DNA of 48,432 nt from a virus: IMG/VR virus record IMGVR_UViG_3300035670_000336, positions 1 to 48,432 of that record; one strand, given 5' to 3'. The notes under the pieces are model-generated. The model was not told the origin of the DNA. It did not search any database and saw only the letters and a list, made by a program, of their open reading frames with translations. Below are positions 1 through 9,682 of the stretch, piece by piece; positions within the stretch are counted from its first letter, which is position 1; the number at the start of each line of letters is the position of its first letter. Both the position numbers and the translations under genes were made by a program.

Positions 1-3000
1 TCCCTCAAATCAGCCGGGATCTGAAGGATGCTTCCAAGGCCGGCAATATCCTCAAAAACAGCTTTGAGGGTTCCGTTGGCGCAGTCGCAAAGCTGACCAA
101 CAGCCTGGCAAAGGTTGGCTTTGCTCTGTACGGCCTCCAGCAGATCACAGGCGCGCTACAGGGCGCCTTCGGTGGCTTCTTCAAGGCCACCATCGGGCAG
201 GAGATCGCTCTCAGAGAGCAGATTCTCAAGACTCAGACCGCGCTCGCCTCAACCAACGACGTCTTCCAGGGTGGAAGGAAGATCGAGGACCCTTACAAGG
301 CCATCGTGGCCTTGACAGGGGCGATTGAAAAGCGGATCGAGAGCATCCGTAAGCGCTCACTGGACCTTGCCGGCGTTACCAGCGGTGAGGTCGTCGAAGT
401 CTTCGGCATGGTGGCCCAACAGGTCGGGTCCATCGGAGGGAGCCTCAAGGACGCGGAAGACCTTGCGATTGCCTTCTCCGGCGCACTGGGAACCTTTGGC
501 ATCCCGCTCTACCAGGCTCGCCAAGAGATCGGATCAATCCTGCGCGGTGACATCACCACTGATTCCTACCTGGCTAAAGCGCTGGGAATCACCAATGAAG
601 ACGTCAAAAAGGCCAAGGAGAGCACTGAGGGTGTCGTTGGCTTCCTGAACAAGCGGCTGGCTACGGCTGTAGCCGGTCAAGCCATTGCAGCCAAGACGTT
701 CAGCGGTGTCACCTCGAACCTGCGCGACCTTGCAGAGCTGATCGGGAAGGATCTCGGTGCACCACTCGTAGATCCCCTCGTCGCAGGGCTGAACAAGGTT
801 TACAACCTGCTGAGCGGCGTCAAGAAGCAAGCGATGGATGCCGCCAAGGCCCTCGGCTCGGGCTTTGCCGGCGCAGCATCAATTATTGGCACCCAGTCCA
901 TCGGGAATGCGCGCTCCTTTAGCGGAGGTAACGCTCAAGCCCAGAGGGCAGCTGATGCCGCCGCGCAGACCATTGATCGTGTAGCCACCAAAATCCAGGC
1001 TCTGGCAGCCAAGGTCGCTGAGCCGCTGCGGAACGTCTTTGACCTACTGGTGAAAAGCATCGCCAGTCTGAGCCAGGGACTGGGGAGGCTCGCAGCAGGC
1101 TTCGTGGGCCTGAAGGTTGAAGTGTTCCAGCAGCTCCTGCAGGCATTCCAAAACCTGTTGGCTGCCGCACAGCCACTGATCTCTGCGACCTCGTCACTGC
1201 TCCAGCTCTACGGACAATTCCTGGAGCTTCCTGCGGTTCAGTACTTCAGCTCCCTGGCGGCCCAGTTCAAGCTGCTGGAGACAGTGGGTGTCATGGGCTT
1301 TGTGAAGCTCATAGCCACCGGCGTGGCCTTCACGCAGATGTGGAGGGGCGTGGTCGCCGCTGTCACGACGGCAGCTACAGCTATCGCCAGAGTACTCGGC
1401 CAGGCGCTGATAGCAGCCGGGACGCTGATGAACGCCTTAGGGCAATCCATCACCGCCCTGGTGGCCCGGTTAGGGGTCGCGATCCCAGCCATCAATCAGC
1501 TGGCTGCATCCCTGACAGCATCAGGTGCTGCCGCGAAAACGGCAGGTACGTCGATGGCGACCGCAAACGTCGCTGCCAACGCCCTAGGCAATGGTGTTAA
1601 GGCACTTGCGCTGAACGTCCTGAAGTTCAACGCGGTCCTGCTCATTATACAATTGTCAATTACGGCAATAGTTGATGCTTTTGGCCGTTGGCAACGCGCT
1701 CAGGAGAAAGTCGCGAGCGACAAGAGAGCTGCTAACGCTCTTAAGGATTTGAACGGAAGGCTAAGAGAAGTAGATGAAAATTCCTCAGCGGCAGCACGCG
1801 CTCAGAGAGAACTGGCAGAAAGCATTGTTACCGCAAAATTATCCGAACAAAAAGAAGCCTTTGCCGAAGCAGACAAGAAGGTAGAGGATCTAATCGAAGA
1901 AATCAAAAAGCTTAAAAAGGAACTTGCCGATAGAGAAGGCTTCGCATTTGGGCTGGATATTAGTGGCATAAATGCACTCAAGGAAGCAATTAGAGGCAGG
2001 GAAGCAGAATTACAAAAGCAGGTAGGCGCGCGCTTTGCTGCGGAAAAGGAATACACAGATACCCTGACCGCATACGAGAAGACAAAAAAGCGCGAAGCTC
2101 TTCAAGAGGAGGTCACAACACGGGCCAAAGCTCTCAGCGACCAGAATGAAAAGCTGGCTCAGCAGCAAATACAGCTCGGCCGCGAGGTCGCAAACGCCGA
2201 ATTCAGTGCCCGCATGGAGCTGGCGCGGGCACAAATCGAGGTGTTCCAAGCCGGGGAAGAGCTAAGGATTCGCCAGCTGGATATCTACAACCGGAAGCTG
2301 ATCGACGGTCAGGAAGGCGCTTCTGCTGCAGCACTGGAGGCGCTGAACACCTACCTAGTTGAAAAGGAGAAAGGCGAAACCAATATCGAGGCACGGCGGA
2401 GAGAATTCCAAATCCGTGCCGCTGAGATCGAAAGAGAGATCGAGAACTACAAGTTCGACATCGCCCAAAAGATCCTGGAGCTCAAAAAGCAGGGTGCCAA
2501 GATCGACATGGACGCTGCTGACTACGTCAAAAAGCAGCAAGAACTCGCCAACATGGGCGGCAACCCAGGCGCTGGTGGGGTGATGCTCCCCGGCGCTGCA
2601 GGAGCCACCGCCCGTGTCGGAAGCAGCGGACGTAGCACTGGTCCCCACCTCGACATCCGTGGGCCTAATAGGGAGAACGTAATCAAAGAGGCCGAAGCCA
2701 TCATCAAGGCTTGGCAGCAGATGGGCGTCAAGTACATGGTGCTGTCCAACATCAACAAGGACATCACAAGGGTCACCGACTCCGGGGAGCTCCGTCGTCT
2801 CCTGAAGTTGGAGCAGGAAGCCCACGACTCGACTCGCGGTCGCGCAAGAGGCGCCAGCAGCGGTGCTATCGACATCGCAGTCCCCATGGGCACACCGATT
2901 CCGGTGCCTGTGGGTCAGGTGGGCTTTGATCCCAGTGGTGGCGGTTACACGGCAGCTTCTGGGTTCGGGCTGGGCAACCGGTTCCTGCACCTCCAACAAG

Positions 3001-4523
3001 GCAGCAAAGCCACCGCTGCAGGCGCCGCTCCTGCTCGCCCGTCGATGGACACCGGGGCAGTCGCTGCCCCTTCAACTGCTGGGGTCGAGGCGGCTAAGCG
3101 CGGGTTGATTGGATTGAATGATCAGTTACTTCAGTTTGAGCGTCTGAATCAGCAGATAACTGACCAACAGAACCTGGAGCAGTTCTTCAAGACCCTTGCG
3201 CCCAAGATTCCAGTAGAGCAGTTCAAGGACGTCGTTATTCAGGTCCAGGCGTTTGCAACAGCGGCCAAGGAAGGCATGGATCCTGACAAGGTAGCTATTT
3301 ACGGGGAGCAGCTAGCGAAACTGAGAATCTACGAGCGCGAGATGGCTGAAGCCATCGAGGAGGCTGGAAAGCAAAGGGGCATGACGGCTGAGAAGCTCAA
3401 GAAAATCGAAGAAGAGCTTAAGAAGCGCTTCTATGGACCTGGAGGTACAAAAGAACAACTCGATACGGAGCTGCAGCTTCGTTTGCAGGCACTCGAAGCA
3501 GAGCGTCAAAAAGCGGCAATCATCGACTTGATGAATAAGACCCGTCAGAGTTCCCTTGGCACGACTCAGGGAATCATCACAGGAAATGCCGAGATGCAGG
3601 CGCAAACATATTACGACCCTCGGGAACAGCAAAGGATTCTAGCCGAGGGAGCAATTGCCTCTGAGGCTGCAAGGTTAGACCAGGAAAATGCAGACTGGCG
3701 TACTGGCACCGGTGAAGCATATGACGAACTAAGGGCAAAATTTGAAGAATTCCGGCAACAGAAACTCTTTGATGCAGAGCGTCAAGGGGAGTTTGAGGCC
3801 ATGCGAAATCAATTCCAGATGCTGAGTGATGTGGCGTCTGGGGTAGGCCAGGCCGTTGGACAGGCGTTCTCATTCGGTGTCCGAGACATTCTCACGGGGT
3901 CAAAGACGATCAAAGAAGTGCTGGCTGACATGTTCACAAGCATTGCCGACTCATTCTTCCAAATGGCACAGAAAATCATTGCAGACATGATCAAGATGCT
4001 CGTCCTCAAATCCTTGCTTGGCCTCTTTGGCAACACGATGGGAGGCGGTGGCGGTGGAATGCTGGGAGGGCTGTTTGGCGGAGACAGCAGCGCTGGCTTC
4101 AAAATGGACAGCCTGCTCACGTCAGGTGCATCAGCCAGCGGCGCAAATATGTTCATGGGTTCAGGTGCTGGGTTCGCCAGCGTATTTAGTAAGAACGGGA
4201 ACGTGCTAGTAGGGGGCTTCCAACCCTTTGCTGCTGGTGGTGTGGTTAAGAAGCCAACTCTGGGCCTGGTAGGGGAAGGTGCCTATAACGAGGCCATTGT
4301 TCCGCTCCCCAACGGCAAGGCGATTCCCGTAGAAATGCGTGGAGAGGGCGGTGGAACAGGCCCTATCACAACAAATATCACCGTGAACGTAGAAAGCTCC
4401 GGCAAGACCGAGACTGAAATGGGAGGGGATCAGGCCGGTAAACTCGGTAAAGCTCTTGATAATGCAGTTAAGCGCGTAATTCTTGAAGAGAAACGTCCTG
4501 GAGGCATGCTGAGTGGCCGATAA
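1..4523 (+). CDS. Tail tape-measure protein, 5' end missing
   Basis: The reading frame is open from the first bases (first full codon at base 3), so the start lies outside the window; 1506 residues are visible. Tape-measure proteins set tail length and fill the tail tube. Seen: hydrophobic helices in the first third, a long charged coiled coil around residues 560-840, a peptidase-M23-like segment around 870-995 (see findings), a glycine-rich stretch near 1340, and a C-terminal block (AAGGVVKKPTLGLVGEG followed by an acidic, Pro-rich stretch) typical of lambda-type tape measures. It is by far the largest gene and directly precedes the tail-tip genes, as in lambda H. Its stop overlaps the next start by 11 bases. 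Confidence 0.92.
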   Translation, partial: PQISRDLKDASKAGNILKNSFEGSVGAVAKLTNSLAKVGFALYGLQQITGALQGAFGGFFKATIGQEIALREQILKTQTALASTNDVFQGGRKIEDPYKAIVALTGAIEKRIESIRKRSLDLAGVTSGEVVEVFGMVAQQVGSIGGSLKDAEDLAIAFSGALGTFGIPLYQARQEIGSILRGDITTDSYLAKALGITNEDVKKAKESTEGVVGFLNKRLATAVAGQAIAAKTFSGVTSNLRDLAELIGKDLGAPLVDPLVAGLNKVYNLLSGVKKQAMDAAKALGSGFAGAASIIGTQSIGNARSFSGGNAQAQRAADAAAQTIDRVATKIQALAAKVAEPLRNVFDLLVKSIASLSQGLGRLAAGFVGLKVEVFQQLLQAFQNLLAAAQPLISATSSLLQLYGQFLELPAVQYFSSLAAQFKLLETVGVMGFVKLIATGVAFTQMWRGVVAAVTTAATAIARVLGQALIAAGTLMNALGQSITALVARLGVAIPAINQLAASLTASGAAAKTAGTSMATANVAANALGNGVKALALNVLKFNAVLLIIQLSITAIVDAFGRWQRAQEKVASDKRAANALKDLNGRLREVDENSSAAARAQRELAESIVTAKLSEQKEAFAEADKKVEDLIEEIKKLKKELADREGFAFGLDISGINALKEAIRGREAELQKQVGARFAAEKEYTDTLTAYEKTKKREALQEEVTTRAKALSDQNEKLAQQQIQLGREVANAEFSARMELARAQIEVFQAGEELRIRQLDIYNRKLIDGQEGASAAALEALNTYLVEKEKGETNIEARRREFQIRAAEIEREIENYKFDIAQKILELKKQGAKIDMDAADYVKKQQELANMGGNPGAGGVMLPGAAGATARVGSSGRSTGPHLDIRGPNRENVIKEAEAIIKAWQQMGVKYMVLSNINKDITRVTDSGELRRLLKLEQEAHDSTRGRARGASSGAIDIAVPMGTPIPVPVGQVGFDPSGGGYTAASGFGLGNRFLHLQQGSKATAAGAAPARPSMDTGAVAAPSTAGVEAAKRGLIGLNDQLLQFERLNQQITDQQNLEQFFKTLAPKIPVEQFKDVVIQVQAFATAAKEGMDPDKVAIYGEQLAKLRIYEREMAEAIEEAGKQRGMTAEKLKKIEEELKKRFYGPGGTKEQLDTELQLRLQALEAERQKAAIIDLMNKTRQSSLGTTQGIITGNAEMQAQTYYDPREQQRILAEGAIASEAARLDQENADWRTGTGEAYDELRAKFEEFRQQKLFDAERQGEFEAMRNQFQMLSDVASGVGQAVGQAFSFGVRDILTGSKTIKEVLADMFTSIADSFFQMAQKIIADMIKMLVLKSLLGLFGNTMGGGGGGMLGGLFGGDSSAGFKMDSLLTSGASASGANMFMGSGAGFASVFSKNGNVLVGGFQPFAAGGVVKKPTLGLVGEGAYNEAIVPLPNGKAIPVEMRGEGGGTGPITTNITVNVESSGKTETEMGGDQAGKLGKALDNAVKRVILEEKRPGGMLSGR

Positions 4524-4869
4524 AGCACTATCCCTTGACTTGACTATCAACGTCAGCGAAAAGGTTTTCCACAGGGTTAAGAAGTACGGTTTTGGCGATG
4601 GGTATGAGCAGATTCAAAAAGATGGCATCAACTCAAGATCGACAGAGTACGAAATAACCACTAAGCCGCTGTCCTCCAGTGACGCCTCCACACTTAAAAC
4701 AAACTTGGACTCAGTAGCTACAGGTGATTACTTTGTAGCTACGCTTAGCCCCTTTTCAACTACGTCAAAGCGCTACCGACTAAAGAACGGCTCGTACACC
4801 GAACAGTTGCTTCCATCAACAGCACGCCACATATTTACTTTTACACTCCAAGAAGCATTCGCCCCGTAG
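4513..4869 (+). CDS. Minor tail protein, lambda gpM-like
   Basis: 118 residues with a GTG start overlapping the tape-measure stop. The segment YGFGDGYEQIQKDGIN matches the hallmark of the phage minor tail family that includes lambda M (FGDGYxQ..DGIN). Lambda M helps build the tail tip on which the tube polymerises. Its position straight after the tape measure and before the L-, K- and I/J-like genes is the lambda order. The start follows from the overlap and the length usual for the family. Confidence 0.85.
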   Translation: MADKALSLDLTINVSEKVFHRVKKYGFGDGYEQIQKDGINSRSTEYEITTKPLSSSDASTLKTNLDSVATGDYFVATLSPFSTTSKRYRLKNGSYTEQLLPSTARHIFTFTLQEAFAP

Positions 4870-4871
4870 AA

Positions 4872-5804
4872 ATGGCACGCTACCCTGTTGTGAATACCGG
4901 CACCCTTGACGTCACCCTGCCTAAAACAACTGACGTACTAGATGCCATCAAGGTGTTAGAGGAAGCGGAGACTGACTTCTACAACCTCCGGAGAGATTTG
5001 ATAAATGGCTACCCAGGCAAGATTAAAGACATAACAGCTGCAGAAGTAGAAAAGATATACGACAGCAAAATAGGGACTGAACCCTGGAGATATACCGAGA
5101 TCTACAACGATTCTGGTTCAGTAGCTAAATCCAACGACTATCCCAGTCCCTCAGTTATCACGTCGTATGGTTTTGGTAGCGTCAATGAGTTAGCAGAAAG
5201 CACTGCAAATTGCTTCTGGATAGACATGGGCTGGGAAAACACACCCCAATCCACACCGAGCGGTGGGTACCCATATATCCACACAGACGAAGTGGAAGAT
5301 CCAGATACATTCGTAATGTCGGATGTACCAACTCTGTTTAGATTTCTAAGCGTTAGAGGAGCGGCTTGGATTGATCTGGCTGCTGGGGAGGATGGTGGAG
5401 CATACAACAGTTTATTCAGTAGCCGAGGGACCAAGAAAGTCCATCAGGACAGTACCCTTCTAGGCGTGCTGTACGGTGGCTGGGACGGCAAGACTGACTA
5501 TTACGAAGGTTTTGGCATTTCCCCAGTTGCCCATGAGGGTAAAGGGGGGCTGTCAGACTGGCAGGCTCACATGTGCAAACTAGTAGGCAAGGCTTGGGAT
5601 GATTCCGTAGGCGGTGCACTACAGGATTACAAAGACCGCCTAAAAGAATATCAAGATGACACAAAGGCAGCGGCCAGCATTGTCTTGAACACAACGTCTA
5701 TAAAAGGGCCTTGGGACGGGTACACGCAGACAGCAGCACTGAGCATGAACAAGCCTGGTGTCCTTAAGGCCTCACTGGTACAGGAGTTGCGAGGGATTAA
5801 CTAA
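4872..5804 (+). CDS. Tail-region protein of unknown function
   Basis: 310 residues, not recognised. It starts two bases after the gpM-like stop and ends in a TAATG overlap with the gpL-like gene, so it is part of the tail-tip operon. The N-terminal half has a helical, charged segment around residues 25-65; the rest is rich in Gly, Trp and aromatic residues (for example GVLYGGWDGKTDYYEGFG), suggesting a beta-rich structural domain. It sits between the M and L homologues, where lambda has no extra gene, so it may be an added tail-tip decoration. No enzymatic motif seen. Confidence 0.75.
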   Translation: MARYPVVNTGTLDVTLPKTTDVLDAIKVLEEAETDFYNLRRDLINGYPGKIKDITAAEVEKIYDSKIGTEPWRYTEIYNDSGSVAKSNDYPSPSVITSYGFGSVNELAESTANCFWIDMGWENTPQSTPSGGYPYIHTDEVEDPDTFVMSDVPTLFRFLSVRGAAWIDLAAGEDGGAYNSLFSSRGTKKVHQDSTLLGVLYGGWDGKTDYYEGFGISPVAHEGKGGLSDWQAHMCKLVGKAWDDSVGGALQDYKDRLKEYQDDTKAAASIVLNTTSIKGPWDGYTQTAALSMNKPGVLKASLVQELRGIN

Positions 5805-6445
5805 TGAAAGAGGACGCCCTAGTAAACCTGTACATAATTGACGGAAGCCATCTGAGCACTTCCTGGGGCGGGAAGATCTACTTGGTCTCTCCGGAACAAA
5901 CGGGGGGTAAGGTGGTCAAGTTTATTGACGAGAGAATAGACAGCACGAAGCTGGTTAATTACCAACCAGTCCCAATAGCCGCGACCGACTTTAAGCTCAC
6001 AGGCAGCAACAGGCTCCCAAACCCCAAGGTTGCAATAGGTAATGTCGACGGTCAGTTAACAAATCTGTCCTATGACTTTGAAGATCTCATAGGATTTAAG
6101 TTTTGGCGGATTCGGACCTACGCTAAATACCTACATTCGGTTGGCGGCACAAGTGTATCAACTTACGATCCGTCAGCAGTCTTCGCGCCAGAACTTTGGT
6201 ATTTCAATAGAAAGACAGAAGAAACAAATCTGGGTGTCATCTACGAACTAGCGTCGGCAATGGATTTGGAGGGGCTACAAATACCCTCAAGGAAGCTATA
6301 TTCCAACTACTGCCCTTTTGCGTACGGAAGTCCTGAATGTGGATCCACATCATCTAAAACCACATGCGCCAAAACCCTATCAGACTGTAAAGAGAGAAAT
6401 TCTGAGCCCTTCCCATTCGGGGGATTCCCCGCCGCCACCTCATGA
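5804..6445 (+). CDS. Minor tail protein, lambda gpL-like, with four cysteines
   Basis: 213 residues. The middle (DFKLTGSNRLPNPKVAIGNV) and the C-terminal cysteine region match the phage minor tail L family. Four cysteines at 170, 179, 188 and 195 have the spacing expected of the lambda L C-terminal domain, which is known to bind an iron-sulfur cluster; I infer the same here. In lambda, L joins I, J and K in the tail-tip initiator. The start ATG overlaps the upstream stop as TAATG, and the 3' end overlaps the gpK-like start by four bases, suggesting translational coupling. Confidence 0.88.
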   Translation: MKEDALVNLYIIDGSHLSTSWGGKIYLVSPEQTGGKVVKFIDERIDSTKLVNYQPVPIAATDFKLTGSNRLPNPKVAIGNVDGQLTNLSYDFEDLIGFKFWRIRTYAKYLHSVGGTSVSTYDPSAVFAPELWYFNRKTEETNLGVIYELASAMDLEGLQIPSRKLYSNYCPFAYGSPECGSTSSKTTCAKTLSDCKERNSEPFPFGGFPAATS

Positions 6446-6780
6446 AGCTCTATAGGGAGATTGCTGAGCACGCGCTCGCAGCGCTTCCGGACGAAGCGTG
6501 CGGGTGCATTGTGGGTGACCAAGCGATCCGGTGTGAGAACACATCTAACAGGCCAGATGTCAGCTTTGTTCTCTCGGCCGAGGACTACATGAAGTACAGG
6601 CCAAAGGAGATATTTCACTCGCACCCTAAAGGCATGAAAGGGTTTAGCGATCACGATATTGCTGTAGCTGCCAATATGGAATTGGTCTCCTACCTATATG
6701 TAGTAGAGGCTGACAGACTGGAGCGCTGGTCTGCAGAAGAAGGGTTAGCCGTCTACGAGAAGATTCTAGGCTCATCATGA
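6442..6780 (+). CDS. Tail-tip JAB/MPN metalloprotease, lambda gpK N-domain-like
   Basis: 112 residues forming a JAMM/MPN+ domain: E18 in DEACGCIVG, H59 and H61 in FHSHP, S69 and D72 in FSDHD. These are the zinc ligands and catalytic residues of the family. Lambda K carries this JAB domain plus a C-terminal NlpC/P60 peptidase; here the protein ends after JAB, so only half of K is present. The family role is proteolysis or peptidoglycan remodelling at the tail tip. Four-base ATGA-type overlaps with both neighbours show a tightly coupled operon. Confidence 0.88.
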   Translation: MKLYREIAEHALAALPDEACGCIVGDQAIRCENTSNRPDVSFVLSAEDYMKYRPKEIFHSHPKGMKGFSDHDIAVAANMELVSYLYVVEADRLERWSAEEGLAVYEKILGSS

Positions 6781-9317
6781 AGATCATCCTCGAGGGCGTC
6801 GCAGGCAAGAAATTCGGGAGAGAGTACAACCTCAACGTCCAGAACCCCAATGACGCTATAAGAGCTCTATGCCACAAGATCCCAGGATTCCGCACTTTTA
6901 TGGAGGGCTCCCATGAGTGCGGGATCTATTGGCGCGTACTAACCAACCGTAATAGGGAAGGAGTTAGTGCGGAAGAACTGGGGATGAACTGCACTGAACT
7001 TGTATTAGTACCAGTAATCACAGGCGCAATTGAGTGGAAGGATATTCTGAACATTTTCCTAGGCATTGTTCTGATTGTCTTTGCCTTTACAGGATTTGGC
7101 CTGGTTGCCTTTGGCGCTGCGGGCACAATTTCAGCGGGGATTCAGACAGCGATTGCCGCGTTAGGCTTTGGTTTACTATTCACGGGTGTTGCTGGTCTTC
7201 TGAGTCCAGGTACTCCGCAGGGTGATAATTACACTGAAGGCAAAGAAGCTGATGACGCCGTATTCGATGGGGCAATCGCCACAGCAAACGCTGGTACCCC
7301 TATACCACTTCTGTACGGAACCTTCTTATGTCAGAGCATTCCCGTTATCTCGTCTTACATCGATGACAACAAAGGCTATTATCTGGGCGTAATTTCTGAA
7401 GGTCAGATCGAGGGCCTTGCGGGTGACGCTAAGGACAACATATATCTAAACGGAGCCCGCCTGGCTTCGTCGAGTGTCGACAACATTGAGCTTACAGACG
7501 GGGCGCAAACCGCTCAACCATGCTCGTTCGTTAAGTCTGGTGGCTTTCACTTGTCAGCAGGCGCGTCATTGCAAGCAATGGATGGTTCAGATCCCAACCA
7601 GCAAATCATCCGCTCCTTTCAACAGCCCTACGCTGACACATTGAAAATTAGATTGCAGTACGGTCCTTGCTACTGCATCAATAGCTATGGAGCTGAGGGT
7701 ACAGCATGGACAAAATATGTTGATTACACGACGAGGGGCAAAACCAACTTTCTCAGATACATTGTCGACTGTATTGATGGAACGGGAACAACATTTTTTA
7801 GCGAGATCTACGAATGGGGGAACAAAGGGGCGGTAAAAGCAGCAAAACTTCAGATACTCGAAGTTGACATCAGTGGCGTCGAGCAGCCTATAAGTATCCG
7901 CATAACCAGACTAGATAGGGGAGCCCCACCGGATCCTGAAAATTCAGCAGGTGATAAGAGCAGTACGAGCTGGCAGTGGGTTAAAGGCGATGTCACATTT
8001 GTATCAGCAGACATTATGTGGAGCGAAAAGCTGCTCTACCCCAACACCTCTCTTCTGGGGCTGAAGTTCGACGTGTCAGAATTCACGCAGATGCCGACAA
8101 TTTACGCAAAGTGCAAGGGCCTCAAGGTTCCAACAATAAGCAGCAGTCTTACGATTAGCTATGCCTACAGCACCAACCCCGCGTACGTACTTTTAGACTT
8201 GCTGACCAACCCCAGATACGGCACGGGTGGTAGGAAATACACAAAAAGCAGCGGCAGTGGAGGGACAGTCATCCAACCCGGCATTCTAATGTCGGATGTA
8301 GATCTTGCTTCGTTCAGAGAAGCCGCTAAGTATTGCGAAGATAACTCGATCACATTTAATGGGGTCATTGATGGGTCATCGGATGCCTACGACTTGATCA
8401 AGGGCGTTGCTGCAGTATTCCAGGCGCAGATATTTTACGCCGGCGGAAAGATTGGAGTAGTTGTGGACAAACCATATACGTCAGAAGCCGACATAAAACT
8501 GTTTACTGAATCAAACGTGATTCAAGAGAAGGATGAAAAGGGTGAGGTCAAATCCCCATGCTTCACTTATGAAGGGGTAGCGAAAGCAGCAAGACGCACA
8601 GTTGCAGATGTTAGCTTTATAGACCCGAATCGTTTTTATCAAGAGACAAAGGTAGCCGTTAACCACCCGGAGGGTATAGAGCGCTACGGCTATCGCCCTG
8701 TGCAAATTAGGGCTCTGGGCTGCACAGATAAGAAACAAGCTAAGCGGCTGGGGAGATATACGATCGCAAGCAACATATACAACACAGAAACAGTTTCATT
8801 CAAGGTGGCGAGCGAGGGAATTCTTCTGCTGCCAGGAGATATCATCATGATCGCGGATGGCTATAAGACCCCCGGCACTTATGGCGGAAGGGTAAGTTCA
8901 GCATCTACTACATCCGTGACCATTGACCGGGATCTACCCAGCGGCAGCTATACCGGTTATCAAATGTATGTGTACGGCTCAACTGGAGTCTGCATGAAAG
9001 CCAGTGTTACAGGGAGGGCGGGAAGGATCATTTCTACAAGCGCCTACAGCTCAACTCCCACAACTCTACATTCATGGATTCTTGTAGATGAATCCGATGA
9101 TAAGGCGTTCCGGCTATACAGGGTACAAGAAGTTACAGAAGAGACAAACGGAACCTATCAGGTTGTAGCCATCAAATACGATCAAAGGAAGTATGACTTT
9201 ATGAATGATGAAACGAAGGATGACCTCTCGGCATTAGGCACCAATCTGTTTTCCCCTCTCGGATCACCGAAGCTCCTGCCAGGCGGGATTACATTTGGGC
9301 TATTGGTAAACCCATAA
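6777..9317 (+). CDS. Tail assembly protein I / central tip protein J fusion
   Basis: 846 residues. Residues 1-80 form a beta-grasp domain like lambda gpI (MKIILEGVAGKKFGREY, then FMEGSHECGIYWRVL and LVPVITGA). A hydrophobic Gly/Ala-rich stretch follows at about 95-145, then LSPGTPQG and NAGTPIPLLYGTFL, the C-terminal signature of gpI. Without a stop the chain continues into a gpJ-like tip protein (LLTNPRYGTG near residue 480, a catalogue-typical block of J). In lambda, I and J are separate genes. J is the tail spike/hub that touches the host receptor. The start overlaps the JAB gene by four bases. Confidence 0.83.
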   Translation: MKIILEGVAGKKFGREYNLNVQNPNDAIRALCHKIPGFRTFMEGSHECGIYWRVLTNRNREGVSAEELGMNCTELVLVPVITGAIEWKDILNIFLGIVLIVFAFTGFGLVAFGAAGTISAGIQTAIAALGFGLLFTGVAGLLSPGTPQGDNYTEGKEADDAVFDGAIATANAGTPIPLLYGTFLCQSIPVISSYIDDNKGYYLGVISEGQIEGLAGDAKDNIYLNGARLASSSVDNIELTDGAQTAQPCSFVKSGGFHLSAGASLQAMDGSDPNQQIIRSFQQPYADTLKIRLQYGPCYCINSYGAEGTAWTKYVDYTTRGKTNFLRYIVDCIDGTGTTFFSEIYEWGNKGAVKAAKLQILEVDISGVEQPISIRITRLDRGAPPDPENSAGDKSSTSWQWVKGDVTFVSADIMWSEKLLYPNTSLLGLKFDVSEFTQMPTIYAKCKGLKVPTISSSLTISYAYSTNPAYVLLDLLTNPRYGTGGRKYTKSSGSGGTVIQPGILMSDVDLASFREAAKYCEDNSITFNGVIDGSSDAYDLIKGVAAVFQAQIFYAGGKIGVVVDKPYTSEADIKLFTESNVIQEKDEKGEVKSPCFTYEGVAKAARRTVADVSFIDPNRFYQETKVAVNHPEGIERYGYRPVQIRALGCTDKKQAKRLGRYTIASNIYNTETVSFKVASEGILLLPGDIIMIADGYKTPGTYGGRVSSASTTSVTIDRDLPSGSYTGYQMYVYGSTGVCMKASVTGRAGRIISTSAYSSTPTTLHSWILVDESDDKAFRLYRVQEVTEETNGTYQVVAIKYDQRKYDFMNDETKDDLSALGTNLFSPLGSPKLLPGGITFGLLVNP

Positions 9318-9682
9318 TGAGCTTCAATTCAAAGATCACGATCAATTGGCCCTTCTTGGGCTATAGAGAATTTGTAATAACCGACCTTCTCTATCCCGGA
9401 ACGACTTTTGGTCAGTACGTCCCTGATACTAGGCTACTTCACTACGAAGTTGAGTACCAGACGGATGATGATCCTGATCAGTGGTTCAGCATGGGGAGGT
9501 CCGGGCAGAATAGCGCCCAACTGACTACTACGTTCGAAAGAGCCGTTAGAGTTAGGATTAGGGCAGCTTTACGCTCAGGCGAATTATCGCCATGGGAGAC
9601 ATCCGATTGGTTAGTGCTGTACGGGTTTACAGCCGACCTACGGGCGTATAGGAACATGACACCGTTTTTGGGAATCATCTAA
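9317..9682 (+). CDS. Small tail-tip protein, fibronectin-III-like
   Basis: 121 residues. The block HYEVEYQTDDDP..WFSMG..VRVRIRAALRSGELSPW has the strand pattern and closing motif of a fibronectin type III domain (YEVEY..., then VRVRI.A...G.SPWE). In lambda-like phages such domains are part of the gpJ C-terminus; here one appears as a separate gene right after the I-J fusion, starting in an ATG/stop overlap. Probably a structural add-on of the tip; the FN3 call is from pattern only. Confidence 0.65.
   Translation: MSFNSKITINWPFLGYREFVITDLLYPGTTFGQYVPDTRLLHYEVEYQTDDDPDQWFSMGRSGQNSAQLTTTFERAVRVRIRAALRSGELSPWETSDWLVLYGFTADLRAYRNMTPFLGII

Noticed and set aside
2355-2999. Long minus-strand open frame inside the tape-measure gene
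   Set aside because: It is the mirror of a strongly coding region, with low-complexity, unlikely protein sequence.
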